A stretch of 64,000 nt of DNA. Origin: Myroides sp. JBRI-B21084 (GTDB taxonomy: Bacteria > Bacteroidota > Bacteroidia > Flavobacteriales > Flavobacteriaceae). A program made the translations under genes and the position numbers. This document shows, piece after piece, positions 41,847 through 52,194 of this stretch (positions within the stretch are counted from its first letter, which is position 1; every line of letters starts with the position of its first letter). The notes under the pieces were generated by a model. That model saw only the letters and a list, made by a program, of their open reading frames with translations, had not been told where the DNA came from and did no database searches. The stretch is from assembly GCF_030545015.1 (NCBI RefSeq), contig NZ_CP120653.1, forward strand, positions 1 through 64,000, read 5' to 3'.

Positions 41847-43385
41847 ATGTTGGTTAAAATATTTGGTAGCGCAGTGTTTGGTATAAATGCTACAACCATA
41901 ACAATTGAGGTAAATATAGATAAAGGTATTGGTTATCATTTAGTAGGTTTGCCCGATAACGCTGTTAAAGAATCAAGTTATCGAATTGCAGCTGCATTAG
42001 CAAATACGGGCTATAATTTACCTGGTAAGAAAATAACTATTAATATGGCGCCAGCCGATTTACGCAAAGAAGGTTCGGCGTACGATTTACCTTTGGCAAT
42101 TGGTATTTTAGCTGCATCGGGGCAATTAAAAAAAGCTACTTTTGATAATGTAATGATTATGGGCGAATTATCGTTAGATGGTTCGGTACAACCCATTAAG
42201 GGCGCTTTGCCAATTACCATACAAGCGAAAGCCGATGGCTATACAGATATTTTTTTACCCGTTGAAAATACCCAAGAAGCTGCCATTGTTGACGGAATAA
42301 ACGTGTATCCTGTACCAAATATTTCACATTTAATCGATCATTTTGAAGGAAAAAATATACTAACCCCAGCCCAAATCATTGCCGATGATGTTTTTGATAC
42401 AACCAACGATTTTTCGCTTTTGGATTTTGCCGAAGTAAAAGGTCAAGAAAATATAAAAAGGGCTTTAGAAATTGCAGCAGCAGGCGGACATAATATTTTG
42501 CTAATTGGACCACCAGGTTCGGGAAAAACCATGTTAGCAAAGCGTTTGCCTAGTATTTTGCCACCTATGACAATGGATGAAGCTTTAGAAACAACCAAAA
42601 TTCACAGTGTGGTAGGTAAAGCACAAAACGTAGGTTTAATAAAAAAACGCCCATTTAGGGCACCGCATCATACGGCATCAAGTGTTTCGTTGGTAGGTGG
42701 GGGAAGTTATCCGCAACCTGGCGAAATTTCGTTAGCACATAACGGCGTTTTGTTTTTAGATGAATTGCCCGAATTTAAACGTGAAGTGTTAGAAGTAATG
42801 CGACAACCACTAGAAGATCGCGAGGTCACAATATCTCGAGCAAAATTCACCGTTTCGTATCCTTCTTCGTTTATGTTAGTTGCTAGTATGAACCCAAGTC
42901 CAAGCGGATATTTTATGAATGATAAAGGTTTAAGTCAATCATCTGCATTAGAAATGAATCGTTATTTAAACAAAATTTCGGGACCATTGTTAGACAGGAT
43001 TGATTTGCATATTGAAGTAAATCCAGTTCCTTTTGAAAAATTATCAGAAAAAACGACTGCCGAAAAAAGTGAATCAATACGCAATAGGGTAGTGCAAGCA
43101 CGCAGTATTCAATCTAATCGTTTTAAAGAATACAAAGGCATTCATTACAACGCACAAATGCCAACAAAATTAATATCGGTTTTTTGTGATTTAGATACAA
43201 CATCGCTAAATTTACTTCAAACAGCAATGGATAAATTAAATTTATCAGCACGTGCATACGATAGAATTTTAAAGGTAGCCCGAACCATTGCCGATTTAGA
43301 AATGGCTGAAAAAATTAAACCATCGCATATAGCCGAAGCTATACAATATCGTAGTTTAGATCGTGATTTATGGACTAATCAGTAA
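41847..43385 (+). CDS. comM: YifB/ComM-family Mg-chelatase-like AAA ATPase
   Basis: 512 residues. An N-terminal Lon-like (ChlI) domain (MLVKIFGSAVFGINATTITIEV, VGLPDNAVKESSYRIAAAL), an AAA domain with Walker A GPPGSGKTMLAKRL and Walker B VLFLDELPEF, and a C-terminal DUF with TARAYDRILKVARTIADLE-like sequence (seen as SARAYDRILKVARTIADLE). ComM is a branch-migration helicase in natural transformation in other bacteria. Its last 11 bases overlap a convergent membrane-protein gene. Confidence 0.93.
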   Translation: MLVKIFGSAVFGINATTITIEVNIDKGIGYHLVGLPDNAVKESSYRIAAALANTGYNLPGKKITINMAPADLRKEGSAYDLPLAIGILAASGQLKKATFDNVMIMGELSLDGSVQPIKGALPITIQAKADGYTDIFLPVENTQEAAIVDGINVYPVPNISHLIDHFEGKNILTPAQIIADDVFDTTNDFSLLDFAEVKGQENIKRALEIAAAGGHNILLIGPPGSGKTMLAKRLPSILPPMTMDEALETTKIHSVVGKAQNVGLIKKRPFRAPHHTASSVSLVGGGSYPQPGEISLAHNGVLFLDELPEFKREVLEVMRQPLEDREVTISRAKFTVSYPSSFMLVASMNPSPSGYFMNDKGLSQSSALEMNRYLNKISGPLLDRIDLHIEVNPVPFEKLSEKTTAEKSESIRNRVVQARSIQSNRFKEYKGIHYNAQMPTKLISVFCDLDTTSLNLLQTAMDKLNLSARAYDRILKVARTIADLEMAEKIKPSHIAEAIQYRSLDRDLWTNQ

Positions 43386-44091
43386 GTTGTTCTGTAATGT
43401 GTTGATACAAACAATACGCTACAATATAATTTAATGGTAAGGTTAAAATAATACCTATGCCAAAGAAAATAATACCTGATAGCGATAAAAAATAGGCAAT
43501 AGCAATAAATAAAAATAAAAAACCAGGTTTGTAATTAATTAAGGCAATACTTAACGATACACTTTTGCCTAAACTTAAATTATGTACATAAATAGCAGCG
43601 TATGTAAAGTATGTTAAAAACTGAATTAAAATACTAATACCCAAACCAACTAAGCCAAAACCTAACGTATCTAAAAAGTATGAAACAGTTGTTGTAATTG
43701 CTTGCACAACAATAATTATATTTAATACTTTTAAGCCTTTAATACTAAAAATTGCTTTATATGCACTGCCTAAACTTATATACGGTACATTAGTGTTGTT
43801 GTGCAACATGCCGTAAATACCACTCAATAAAAAATGACCCATAATACTTATACAACCATTTAAAATAATGAGCTGGATTGGGTTGGCTGCTAATAATTCT
43901 TCAACAAAAGTAGGGTTTGTAAATTTTGTAAGATCTTTTGGAAAATCGAATAAAAACAACATTCCAAAAAAATATAAAACAAAAAGTATTATAAAAGTAA
44001 GTAATATGTACAGCCCAGTTACAAACGAAGCTTTTTTAGCTATGGTTATTATTTGTTCTGATAATTTAAGTTGATCAATTTCGTAGTTCAT
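43375..44091 (-). CDS. Membrane protein of unknown function, six helices
   Basis: 238 residues with about six membrane helices and a short polar start. Not recognised; the helix pattern (FVTGLYILLTFIILFVLYFFG, GFGLVGLGISILIQFLTYFTYAAIYVHNL) resembles DUF-type YciC-like proteins in Bacteroidota. It overlaps comM by 11 bases tail to tail. Its promoter element is the loop of the terminator at 44100-44129. Confidence 0.75.
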   Translation of the reverse strand: MNYEIDQLKLSEQIITIAKKASFVTGLYILLTFIILFVLYFFGMLFLFDFPKDLTKFTNPTFVEELLAANPIQLIILNGCISIMGHFLLSGIYGMLHNNTNVPYISLGSAYKAIFSIKGLKVLNIIIVVQAITTTVSYFLDTLGFGLVGLGISILIQFLTYFTYAAIYVHNLSLGKSVSLSIALINYKPGFLFLFIAIAYFLSLSGIIFFGIGIILTLPLNYIVAYCLYQHITEQLTD

Positions 44092-44099
44092 ATAAAAAT

Positions 44100-44129
44100 A
44101 AAATGCTTCGCAAAAGTACGAAGCATTTT
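44100..44129 (-). terminator. Terminator after the zinc-peptidase gene, with promoter element as its loop
   Basis: AAAATGCTTCG/CGAAGCATTTT 11-base stem whose 8-base loop is exactly CAAAAGTA, which on the minus strand reads TACTTTTG, a consensus -7 element. Confidence 0.7.
44111..44118 (-). promoter_or_regulatory. -7 element within a terminator loop
   Basis: TACTTTTG on the minus strand, exact consensus, 19 bases before the ATG at 44091. It forms the whole loop of the hairpin at 44100-44129. Confidence 0.5.
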
Positions 44130-44146
44130 TAAATTGTATGTTGTTT

Positions 44147-45016
44147 TTAGTATCTAATACTATTATAAATAGTTTCTATATCGCCTTGGTGCATATCACC
44201 TGTATTATATCCTTTCATAAACCAAGCTTTACGCTCTGCCGAAGTTCCGTGAGTAAATTTTTCGGGTTGTACATGACCTTGCATTTTAGATTGAATGGCA
44301 TCATCGCCAACTGCTTGTGCAGCACTTATAGCTTCTTCAATGTCGTTTGCTTCTAACTTTTCTTTATTTCTACTTGCCCAAACGCCTGCAAAAAAATCGG
44401 CTTGTAACTCTTGCGCTACCGAAAACTTATTAGCAGCTGCCTCGCTTTTACCTTGTTGTGCTTGGCGTACTTTTCTGTTTGTACCTACTAAATTTTGAAT
44501 ATGATGGCCTGCTTCATGCGCAATTACGTACGCAATGGCAAAATCACCACCTTTAGCTCCGAAACGTGTACGTAATTCTTCAAAAAAACGTAAATCCATA
44601 TAGATAGTTTGGTCGGCAGGGCAGTAAAAAGGACCCGATGCTGATGTTGCTGATCCACAAGCAGTGTTTACGCCATCGTCAAACAAAACCATTCCAGGTT
44701 CTTGATAAGTTTGTCCGTTTTCGTTAAAAATTGCTTCCCAAGTTCTATTATTATAAACTAAGTTTGCCCTAGAAAATTCACCTAATTCTTTTTCTTTAGC
44801 CGAAAGTTCTCTAGTTTGTACTTGTTCGGTTTGTTGGTTAGTGCCGCCTTGTGTTTGTTGTAGTACGTTACCAATAACTTGTCCTGTTTCGCCACCAAAC
44901 ATGGTTAACAAAAGTGCTACAATACCAATAATACCACCACCTACAACAGCTTTGCCACCGCCTGACATTCCTCTGCGGTCTTCAAAATTACCTCCTGTTT
45001 CTTTACTCCATTTCAT
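44147..45016 (-). CDS. YpfJ/KPN_02809-family neutral zinc metallopeptidase
   Basis: 289 residues. MKWSKETGGNFEDRRG opening and the GGKAVVGGGIIGIVALLLTMFGG helix are family signatures, and the zinc site is HEAGHHIQ with a later Glu in LQADFFAGVW. A single N-terminal helix anchors it, catalytic domain outside. Substrates unknown. Confidence 0.92.
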   Translation of the reverse strand: MKWSKETGGNFEDRRGMSGGGKAVVGGGIIGIVALLLTMFGGETGQVIGNVLQQTQGGTNQQTEQVQTRELSAKEKELGEFSRANLVYNNRTWEAIFNENGQTYQEPGMVLFDDGVNTACGSATSASGPFYCPADQTIYMDLRFFEELRTRFGAKGGDFAIAYVIAHEAGHHIQNLVGTNRKVRQAQQGKSEAAANKFSVAQELQADFFAGVWASRNKEKLEANDIEEAISAAQAVGDDAIQSKMQGHVQPEKFTHGTSAERKAWFMKGYNTGDMHQGDIETIYNSIRY

Positions 45017-45042
45017 ATTTTAGTCTAAATTTTTTATCTAAA

Positions 45043-45741
45043 TTACTCTTTTTCTATGTTTTTCCAAATAATATCTTCAGGAACAGGTGCAATAATTTTT
45101 AATTCTTCTTTACTTACCGGGTGTGTTAAAACAAGTTTTCGTGCATGTAAATGAATTCCACCGTTGGGATTGCTTCTGTCAAAACCATATTTTAAATCGC
45201 CTTTAATAGGGCATCCAATGGCTGCTAATTGGCAACGGATTTGATGATGACGACCCGTGTGTAAATTTATTTCTAAAGCAAAATAAGTGTTTAGTTTTTT
45301 TAATATTTTGTAGTCTAAAATGGCTTTTTTGCTGTTTGTAACTTCTTTAAAATGTGCTTTTGACGTGTTGTTTTTAGGGTTGCGAGTTAAGTAATGTGTT
45401 AATGTATCACTTTCTTTAGGTGGATTGTTTTTTACCACAGCCCAATACGTTTTTTGCGTTTCACGGTTTTTAAATAAATCGTTTAAACGGGTTAACGCTT
45501 TTGATGTTTTTGCAAACAGTACGATACCTGTAGTTGGGCGATCTAGCCTATGAACCACCCCTAAATACACAGCTCCAGGTTTGTTATGTTTATCTTTTAA
45601 ATATTCTTTTACCACATCGCTTAGGGGTTTATCGCCGGTTTCATCGCCTTGTACAATATCGCCCACCCTTTTATTTACAACAATAATATGGTTGTCTTCG
45701 TATAAAACTTGTAAGTTGTTTTTTGTTGAATAGATTTTCAT
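45043..45741 (-). CDS. RluA-family pseudouridine synthase
   Basis: 232 residues. Catalytic HRLDRPTTGIVLFAKTSKA, then GRHHQIRCQLAAIGCPIKGDLKYG and LHARKLVLTHPVSKEEL. It has no S4 domain at the start, so it resembles RluA/RluC-type without RNA-binding extension or TruC. It modifies uridine in rRNA or tRNA; target undetermined. Confidence 0.92.
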   Translation of the reverse strand: MKIYSTKNNLQVLYEDNHIIVVNKRVGDIVQGDETGDKPLSDVVKEYLKDKHNKPGAVYLGVVHRLDRPTTGIVLFAKTSKALTRLNDLFKNRETQKTYWAVVKNNPPKESDTLTHYLTRNPKNNTSKAHFKEVTNSKKAILDYKILKKLNTYFALEINLHTGRHHQIRCQLAAIGCPIKGDLKYGFDRSNPNGGIHLHARKLVLTHPVSKEELKIIAPVPEDIIWKNIEKE

Positions 45742-45753
45742 AAATATTAAAAA

Positions 45754-45827
45754 TGGTTGTCTAAAATATCTGTATTTGTCAAGCTGAATTATGTACGGAA
45801 TGACAGATAGAATTTTTTAGGCAACCA
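45754..45827. repeat. Long imperfect inverted repeat (REP/MITE-like or terminator)
   Basis: A left arm at 45754-45773 (TGGTTG, CTAAAA, TATCTGT) pairs with a right arm at 45803-45827 (ACAGATA, TTTTTTAG, CAACCA) with two small bulges; a nested TGTCA/TGACA pair lies in the spacer. It lies after the panB stop on the minus strand and before the RluA gene. A short T-run follows on the minus strand, so it could terminate panB. Confidence 0.5.
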
Positions 45828-45850
45828 ATTTATTTAGCTGTAATTGTAAA

Positions 45851-46669
45851 TTAATATTGTTCTGTTGAGTTTGGAAAGTCTTTCGATTTTACATCGGTTA
45901 CATATTGGCCAATTGCTGCTGTCATGTCTTCGTACAAATTCATGTATCGTCTTAAAAACTTAGGGCTAAATTCGTGCGTCATTCCAATCATATCATGTAC
46001 AACTAAAACTTGTCCGTCAACACCACCACCTGCGCCAATACCAATAATAGGAATTGAAACTTCTTGAGCTACCTTTGTTGCCAATGCTGCCGGAATTTTT
46101 TCTAAAACAATTGCAAAGCAACCTATTTTTTCTAGCATTTTGGCATCTTCTATTAGTTTTTCGGCTTCGGCTTCTTCTTTAGCGCGTACGGTATAAGTAC
46201 CAAATTTATAAATTGATTGCGGTGTTAAACCTAAGTGTCCCATGACAGGTACACCGGCACCTAATATTTTTTTAATACCTTCTTTAATTTCTTTACCACC
46301 TTCTAGCTTAAGGGCATGTGCGCCACTTTCTTTCATTACACGAATGGCAGATTCTAAAGCTTTTTTAGAGTCTGATTGATAGGTGCCAAAAGGTAAATCA
46401 ACCACAACCAAAGCACGTTGTACCCCACGTACCACGCAAGATGCGTGATAAATCATTTGGTCTAATGTTATAGGTAATGTGGTTTCGTGACCAGCCATTA
46501 CGTTACTGGCAGAATCGCCTACTAAAATAACATCAACCCCAGCGGAATCTACAATTTTTGCCATGGTGTAATCGTAAGCTGTAAGCATAGAGATTTTTTC
46601 TCCGTTTTGCTTCATATCAAAAAGTGACTTGGTTGTCACTACTTTATAATCTTTTTTTGCAACAGACAT
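45851..46669 (-). CDS. panB: 3-methyl-2-oxobutanoate hydroxymethyltransferase
   Basis: 272 residues, the full length of Pan[42 protein letters not shown] and [23 protein letters not shown] are conserved substrate and metal-binding blocks, ending [25 protein letters not shown]. It makes ketopantoate for pantothenate and CoA. No other pan genes are beside it. Confidence 0.96.
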   Translation of the reverse strand: MSVAKKDYKVVTTKSLFDMKQNGEKISMLTAYDYTMAKIVDSAGVDVILVGDSASNVMAGHETTLPITLDQMIYHASCVVRGVQRALVVVDLPFGTYQSDSKKALESAIRVMKESGAHALKLEGGKEIKEGIKKILGAGVPVMGHLGLTPQSIYKFGTYTVRAKEEAEAEKLIEDAKMLEKIGCFAIVLEKIPAALATKVAQEVSIPIIGIGAGGGVDGQVLVVHDMIGMTHEFSPKFLRRYMNLYEDMTAAIGQYVTDVKSKDFPNSTEQY

Positions 46670-46760
46670 AATTTGCGTTTTGTTGTTTTGTTGGGGTAAA
46701 ATTAGCTAAAAAGTTTAAGAAAAAAGAACTTTTTAATAAATACAAAGGTTATGCAGTTTT

Positions 46761-47936
46761 TTAACAATAATAAAACATTGTTACTTTAGTAAGTTGGTTG
46801 TTTTTAAATTGAAACTCGTATGCCATATAATCGGTGCTTATGTAATACGAATTATTAGGTGCATCTATAGAAGTGATTAATCCAACACCAACTTTTAGAA
46901 AATCGGCAAGAGTAGTGAAATTTGTTAAATAGGTGTTTTTAATTTTAAATCCGTTGGTATTTACTATATCTAAAGAACTTATCGTATAAGTTTTATTCAC
47001 ATTATGTTCAATACATGCAACTGAACCAAAATACACTTTCGTTTCATGTTCTTCTAAACCACAATCATCAAAATCGGTGGTGTTCCTTTTAATCTTTCCT
47101 AAATTTGTTTCTAAAAACGATTTTTTAAATCCATTTTCTGGTTCTAATTCATTGTTTAAAGTAAAGCCAAATTGTTTTTTCTTTCTTAATTTTAAAGGAA
47201 GATTAAAATCATTTTTTGGAATGTTTTTAAGAACATCGGCTTGCAATAAACAAATTTCGGCAATTTGTGGTTGATTGTTTTTTAAAGCAAAATCGGCATA
47301 CAAACGCAAAGCGGCTTCGTTTTCGCTTGGGTTGCTGTTCCAGCCTAATTCTAAAATACGTTCGGCAAATTTCTTCTGTTCTTCTAAAGTTTGCGCTTTT
47401 TTGTATTGATTTTTTAAAGTGATTAAATCAGGCCTTTGTCCAACATACTTTGCTGGAATATATCCTTTTTTATTATTCATTTGAATTGGAATCCAAGCTT
47501 CGGAATTGTATGGATAATAATAAATGGGTATAGGTGTTCCATTTAAAATATTTCCTACAATAGGCGATGTACTGGTAGGTAATTCTCTGATTTTTAGTCC
47601 TGCTACTGTGGTGAATAAGTGTGGTGAACCATAATAACCATCATTTTCTATAATAATTGCCGGCGATTTTTGAAATTCATCGTTAGCGTGTAAACCATCT
47701 TTTACATTGTAAATATCGGTGATGTAAACGGTACCAGTGTATGGTGTGTAAATTTTGTAAACATATTCATCCTTAAGGAATTCATAAGAATCAATCGTTG
47801 CACCGCGTAGAAAAATACCTACAGCCTTTGATTGTTTTGCATTGTTATACGCAATTGTTGGTGTTGTAATATATTTATTACGTTGCGCATTTAAATACAA
47901 ACCTGCCAATAAAAATAATAGGATGTATTTTTTCAT
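46761..47936 (-). CDS. Secreted SH3-domain protein of unknown function
   Basis: 391 residues with a signal peptide (ILLFLLAGLYLNA). Residues about 85-165 include an SH3b-like module (TTVAGLKIRELPTSTSPIVGNILNGTPIPIYYYPY, then WIPIQMNNKKGYIPAKYVG). The C-terminal half has no recognised domain. It probably binds peptidoglycan or other envelope partners. It lies 7 bases after sdaA on the same strand and may be co-transcribed. Confidence 0.75.
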   Translation of the reverse strand: MKKYILLFLLAGLYLNAQRNKYITTPTIAYNNAKQSKAVGIFLRGATIDSYEFLKDEYVYKIYTPYTGTVYITDIYNVKDGLHANDEFQKSPAIIIENDGYYGSPHLFTTVAGLKIRELPTSTSPIVGNILNGTPIPIYYYPYNSEAWIPIQMNNKKGYIPAKYVGQRPDLITLKNQYKKAQTLEEQKKFAERILELGWNSNPSENEAALRLYADFALKNNQPQIAEICLLQADVLKNIPKNDFNLPLKLRKKKQFGFTLNNELEPENGFKKSFLETNLGKIKRNTTDFDDCGLEEHETKVYFGSVACIEHNVNKTYTISSLDIVNTNGFKIKNTYLTNFTTLADFLKVGVGLITSIDAPNNSYYISTDYMAYEFQFKNNQLTKVTMFYYC

Positions 47937-47943
47937 GATTTTA

Positions 47944-49365
47944 CTAACAATCGGCCATATTAACAGCTATTGCTAACCCGCCTTCGCTGGTTTCTTTGTA
48001 TTTATTATTCATATCTTGTGCTGTTTGCCACATGGTATTTACTACTTTATCAAGCGGTACTTTTACGTTTTTAGGATCTGTATCTAACGCAAGTTCTGCA
48101 GCGTTGATAGCTTTTATTGCACCCATAGTGTTGCGTTCAATACAAGGTATTTGTACCAAACCACCAATAGGGTCACATGTTAAACCTAAATGGTGTTCCA
48201 TGGCAATTTCGGCAGCAACTGTTACTTGTTCTGGTGTTCCACCCATTAATTCACAAAGAGCAGCGGCAGCCATTGCACTAGATACGCCAATTTCGGCTTG
48301 ACAACCGCCCATAGCAGCAGAAATAGTAGCACCTTTCTTAAAAATACTGCCTATTTCGCCTGCAACCATTAAAAATTGTTTAATTTCTTTATCGCCCGCT
48401 TTATGGTTTTCAATTACCAAATAATACATTAAAACGGCTGGTATAACACCTGCGCTTCCGTTTGTTGGTGCGGTAACAACACGTCCTAAAGATGCATTTA
48501 CTTCGTTTACAGATAAGGCAAAACAGCTTACCCATTTTAAAATTTGTCTAAAATAAACTTTAGTTTTGCGAATGGTTTGCAGCCATTCTTGAGGGGAGTT
48601 ATATGGTAAATCGCCTTTTAATTTTTGATAGGTATCAAAAGCACGTCTACGTACATTTAATCCGCCTGGAAGTGTTCCTTCTGTATGGCACCCAATATAA
48701 ATACACTCTAACATAGTGTTCCAAATACGCATTAATTCATGATCGATTTCTTCGGGCGTACGTAAAGATAATTCGTTTTCATAAACCAATTCAGAAATAG
48801 ATTTATTTTCTTGTTTGCAAAAAGCTAACAATTCATCGGCTTTATCAACAGGAAAAGGAAAAGCTGCTTTAATTTGATTATTTTCTTTGTTTTCTGCCGA
48901 TTCTTCCTTTACAACAAACCCACCGCCTATAGAGTAAAAAGTGGAAACGTATTGCGTGTTTTCGTAAAAGGCTGTAAATGTTAAACCATTGGCATGAAAA
49001 GGTAAAAAGTTTTTGTTGAAAACAATGTTTTCGGCAGGGTTAAAATGAATTTTAACGCTATTGCCTAATTTTAAACTATTTGTTTGTTTAATTTGGTTAA
49101 TAATGCTTGAAATATCTTCAACAGGAACATATTCTGGGTCGGCACCACTTAAACCCAACATTACAGCTAAATCAGTTGCGTGTCCTATACCTGTTAACGA
49201 TAAAGATCCGTACAAATCAACGGTTACGCGTTCTGTTTTATTAAAAATATCCAACTCTTTTAATTCGGCAATAAAGCGTTCGGCAGCACGCCACGGACCT
49301 AAGGTGTGTGAGCTAGAAGGGCCTACGCCAATTTTTAACATATCAAAAACCGAAATACATTCCAT
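47944..49365 (-). CDS. sdaA: L-serine ammonia-lyase, single-chain type
   Basis: 473 residues with both beta ([31 protein letters not shown]) and alpha modules fused. Cysteines for the [4Fe-4S] cluster appear in [23 protein letters not shown] and [19 protein letters not shown]. It deaminates serine to pyruvate. A near-consensus -7 element TATCTTCG precedes it. Confidence 0.94.
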   Translation of the reverse strand: MECISVFDMLKIGVGPSSSHTLGPWRAAERFIAELKELDIFNKTERVTVDLYGSLSLTGIGHATDLAVMLGLSGADPEYVPVEDISSIINQIKQTNSLKLGNSVKIHFNPAENIVFNKNFLPFHANGLTFTAFYENTQYVSTFYSIGGGFVVKEESAENKENNQIKAAFPFPVDKADELLAFCKQENKSISELVYENELSLRTPEEIDHELMRIWNTMLECIYIGCHTEGTLPGGLNVRRRAFDTYQKLKGDLPYNSPQEWLQTIRKTKVYFRQILKWVSCFALSVNEVNASLGRVVTAPTNGSAGVIPAVLMYYLVIENHKAGDKEIKQFLMVAGEIGSIFKKGATISAAMGGCQAEIGVSSAMAAAALCELMGGTPEQVTVAAEIAMEHHLGLTCDPIGGLVQIPCIERNTMGAIKAINAAELALDTDPKNVKVPLDKVVNTMWQTAQDMNNKYKETSEGGLAIAVNMADC

Positions 49366-49464
49366 AATTTATCAAACAATTAATAAAGCGAAGATAATTA
49401 AAAATATATGTAAGTTTTCTAAAATTTTGTTAGATGTGACATTTCATTTTAATTATACCTTTTT

Positions 49465-49544
49465 GGCATTTTTTTACGTATTGATTTTATTCTTTTTGTG
49501 ACAGTTTGACAGATTTAACAACCGTTTTCTGACATTTTTTTACG
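49465..49544 (+). promoter_or_regulatory. Repeated motifs upstream of dnaK, candidate heat-shock control region
   Basis: Two copies of GrCATTTTTTTACG (49465-49478 and 49531-49544), 66 bases apart, and between them two TGACAG units in tandem (from 49499). A further TGACA lies at about 49436. No CIRCE element and no TAnnTTTG are present. The 266-base gap 49366-49631 holds no gene. Confidence 0.4.
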
Positions 49545-49631
49545 CTTTTTAAGTTAGGCATAAGAATTGACTATTAGCTAAGCGTGATACAATCACAAAA
49601 AAATAAATACAAAATAAAGAATATAAAAAAT

Positions 49632-51524
49632 ATGAGTAAGATTATTGGAATTGACTTAGGAACTACCAACTCTTGTGTTGCTGTAATGGAAGGTAATGAA
49701 GCGGTGGTAATTCCAAATGCAGAAGGTAAAAGAACAACCCCATCTGTAATTGCATTTGTAGAAGGTGGTGAAATTAAAGTAGGTGACCCAGCTAAACGTC
49801 AGGCAGTTACTAACCCAACAAAAACCATAGCGTCTATTAAACGTTTTATGGGTGAAAAATTTTCTGGTGTACAAAACGAATTAACACATACAGCATATAA
49901 TGTTGTTAAAGGTGATAACGATACGCCACGTGTTGATATTGATGGACGTTTATACACGCCGCAAGAATTATCGGCAATGACGTTACAAAAAATGAAAAAA
50001 ACAGCCGAAGATTATTTAGGCCAAACAGTTACGCAAGCGGTTATTACAGTACCAGCTTATTTTAACGATGCACAACGCCAAGCTACTAAAGAAGCAGGAC
50101 AAATTGCAGGGTTAGAAGTTATGCGTATTATTAACGAACCTACTGCGGCTGCATTAGCTTATGGTTTAGATAAAGGCGGACAAGACAAAAAAATTGCGGT
50201 GTACGATTTAGGTGGTGGTACGTTTGATATTTCGATCTTAGAATTAGGCGATGGCGTTTTTGAAGTATTGTCTACAAACGGAGATACGCATTTAGGTGGT
50301 GATGATTTTGATCAAGTTATTATCAATTGGTTAGCAAATGAATTTAATGCAGCAGAAGGTGTAGATTTACGTCAAGATCCTATGGCATTACAGCGTTTGA
50401 AAGAAGCAGCTGAAAAAGCAAAAATTGAATTGTCTTCATCTGCTCAAACCGAAATTAATTTACCGTACGTAACAGCTACTGCTACCGGACCAAAACACTT
50501 GGTACAAACGTTAACACGTGCAAAATTTGAGCAGTTAGCCGATGATTTAGTACGTCGTTCAATGGAACCATGTAAAAAAGCATTACAAGACGCAGGTTTA
50601 TCAACAGGCGATATCGATGAGGTAATTTTAGTAGGTGGATCAACACGTATACCAGTTATTCAAGAGCAAGTTGAAAAATTCTTTGGTAAAAAACCTTCAA
50701 AAGGGGTAAATCCAGATGAAGTTGTTGCAATTGGTGCAGCTATTCAAGGTGGTGTATTAACGGGCGATGTAAAAGATGTATTGTTGTTAGACGTTACTCC
50801 GCTATCATTAGGTATTGAAACAATGGGTGGTGTAATGACAAAGTTAATCGATGCAAATACAACCATTCCAACAAAAAAATCACAAGTGTTTTCTACAGCT
50901 GTAGATAACCAACCATCGGTTGAAATTCACGTTTTACAAGGTGAGCGCCCAATGGCAAACGATAATAAAACAATTGGTCGTTTTCACTTAGATGGTATTC
51001 CACCAGCACAACGCGGTGTACCTCAAATTGAAGTTACTTTTGATATTGATGCTAACGGAATTATTAAAGTATCTGCAACTGATAAAGGAACGGGAAAATC
51101 ACACGATATCCGTATTGAAGCATCTTCAGGATTAACTCCAGAAGAAATCGAAAGAATGAAGAAAGAAGCAGAAGCAAATGCAGAAAGCGATAAAAAAGCT
51201 AAAGAAACTGCTGATAAATTAAACGAGGCTGACGGTATGATTTTCCAAACTGAAAAGCAATTGTCAGAGTTTGGTGATAAATTATCTGAGGGTAACAAAA
51301 CAGCTATTCAAGGTGCATTAGATGAATTGAAAAAAGCGTATGAAACACGTGATTTAGCAACTATTCAACCAGCTTTAGATAAAATAAACGAAGCTTGGAA
51401 AGCAGCTTCTGAAGAAATGTACAAAGCACAAGCAGAAGGGCAACAAGGTAGTGCACAACAAGCACAACCAAACCAAGAAGCTGGCGATGCTACACAAGAT
51501 GTAGAATACGAAGAAGTAAAATAA
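49632..51524 (+). CDS. dnaK: Molecular chaperone DnaK (Hsp70)
   Basis: 630 residues from ATG 49632 ([21 protein letters not shown]). The nucleotide-binding domain has [45 protein letters not shown] and VGGSTRIPV; the substrate-binding domain has [20 protein letters not shown]; the C-terminal lid ends in a QQ/acidic tail. An in-frame ATG at 49584 adds 16 lysine/asparagine-rich residues before the conserved start and is unlikely. Stress-inducible folding chaperone. Confidence 0.97.
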   Translation: MSKIIGIDLGTTNSCVAVMEGNEAVVIPNAEGKRTTPSVIAFVEGGEIKVGDPAKRQAVTNPTKTIASIKRFMGEKFSGVQNELTHTAYNVVKGDNDTPRVDIDGRLYTPQELSAMTLQKMKKTAEDYLGQTVTQAVITVPAYFNDAQRQATKEAGQIAGLEVMRIINEPTAAALAYGLDKGGQDKKIAVYDLGGGTFDISILELGDGVFEVLSTNGDTHLGGDDFDQVIINWLANEFNAAEGVDLRQDPMALQRLKEAAEKAKIELSSSAQTEINLPYVTATATGPKHLVQTLTRAKFEQLADDLVRRSMEPCKKALQDAGLSTGDIDEVILVGGSTRIPVIQEQVEKFFGKKPSKGVNPDEVVAIGAAIQGGVLTGDVKDVLLLDVTPLSLGIETMGGVMTKLIDANTTIPTKKSQVFSTAVDNQPSVEIHVLQGERPMANDNKTIGRFHLDGIPPAQRGVPQIEVTFDIDANGIIKVSATDKGTGKSHDIRIEASSGLTPEEIERMKKEAEANAESDKKAKETADKLNEADGMIFQTEKQLSEFGDKLSEGNKTAIQGALDELKKAYETRDLATIQPALDKINEAWKAASEEMYKAQAEGQQGSAQQAQPNQEAGDATQDVEYEEVK

Positions 51525-51545
51525 TTTAATTTTTTCATAAATGCG

Positions 51546-51578
51546 AAAAACCTCAAGCTGAAAAGTTTGAGGTTTTTT
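51546..51578 (+). terminator. Terminator after dnaK
   Basis: AAAAACCTCAA/TTGAGGTTTTT stem with a 10-base loop and T6, 22 bases past the stop. Confidence 0.85.
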
Positions 51579-51607
51579 GTTTATATTTAATTATTAAAAA
51601 TAAATGT

Positions 51608-52135
51608 ATGAGGTTGTTGATTTTGGTAATGTCATTTTTGTTATTTGGTTGTACGGAAAATTTAAAGAGTAAAGAAAGAATAATGCAAACGAATAATAAA
51701 GAGTTTAGATATAATTTAAGGATTTTATCAATGAGCTATTTCCCTGCGTTTTCTAATCCAATTGATGTTTTAATTGATTTTGATGATAAACTTATTTGTG
51801 TATATCCGCCTCAAGATCTGTTTAATCCAAATATTGCAATTGTTGAACCTTTTGTGATTAAAATAGAAGATGTAGATTTAAAAAAGCTTGACAATTTTGT
51901 AAAGATATTTAATTCCATTGATTTTAAAAAAACAAATGAAGGATATGCAAGAGACGGATTGCATTTAGAAACCTTATTTGTGTTTTCTAATCAAACATTA
52001 CAAAAAGTTTCACCAGGAAATATGCCAATTAAAAAATATGAAGATTTATCAAAAATGATATTAGAAATTGTTTTAAAATACAATAAATCCCAAAATAATG
52101 AAAAGGTAATAGAAAAAATAAAAGAGTACTATTAA
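51608..52135 (+). CDS. Lipoprotein of unknown function, 175 residues
   Basis: MRLLILVMSFLLFGC lipoprotein signal. The mature part is acidic with a mixed alpha/beta pattern (IDVLIDFDDKLICVYPPQDL, VIKIEDVDLKKLDNFVKIFNSIDF). No family recognised. Bracketed by two strong terminators, so it is transcribed alone. Confidence 0.7.
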   Translation: MRLLILVMSFLLFGCTENLKSKERIMQTNNKEFRYNLRILSMSYFPAFSNPIDVLIDFDDKLICVYPPQDLFNPNIAIVEPFVIKIEDVDLKKLDNFVKIFNSIDFKKTNEGYARDGLHLETLFVFSNQTLQKVSPGNMPIKKYEDLSKMILEIVLKYNKSQNNEKVIEKIKEYY

Positions 52136-52137
52136 AC

Positions 52138-52166
52138 AAAAAATCCGACCATTGGTCGGATTTTTT
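52138..52166. terminator. Bidirectional terminator
   Basis: Perfect 14-base stem (arm AAAAAATCCGACCA) with a single-base centre, between convergent stops at 52135 and 52195. Confidence 0.88.
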
Positions 52167-52194
52167 AACGCACTAATAAACTAAGATGTAAGGT

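Noticed and set aside
46670..46760. Riboswitch or attenuator in the panB leader
   Set aside because: The short AT-rich interval shows no stable conserved structure; only a near-consensus TAATTTTA promoter element is visible.
49366..49631. Possible CIRCE/HrcA element upstream of dnaK
   Set aside because: No TTAGCACTC-N9-GAGTGCTAA or close variant is present; the repeats there are of a different kind.
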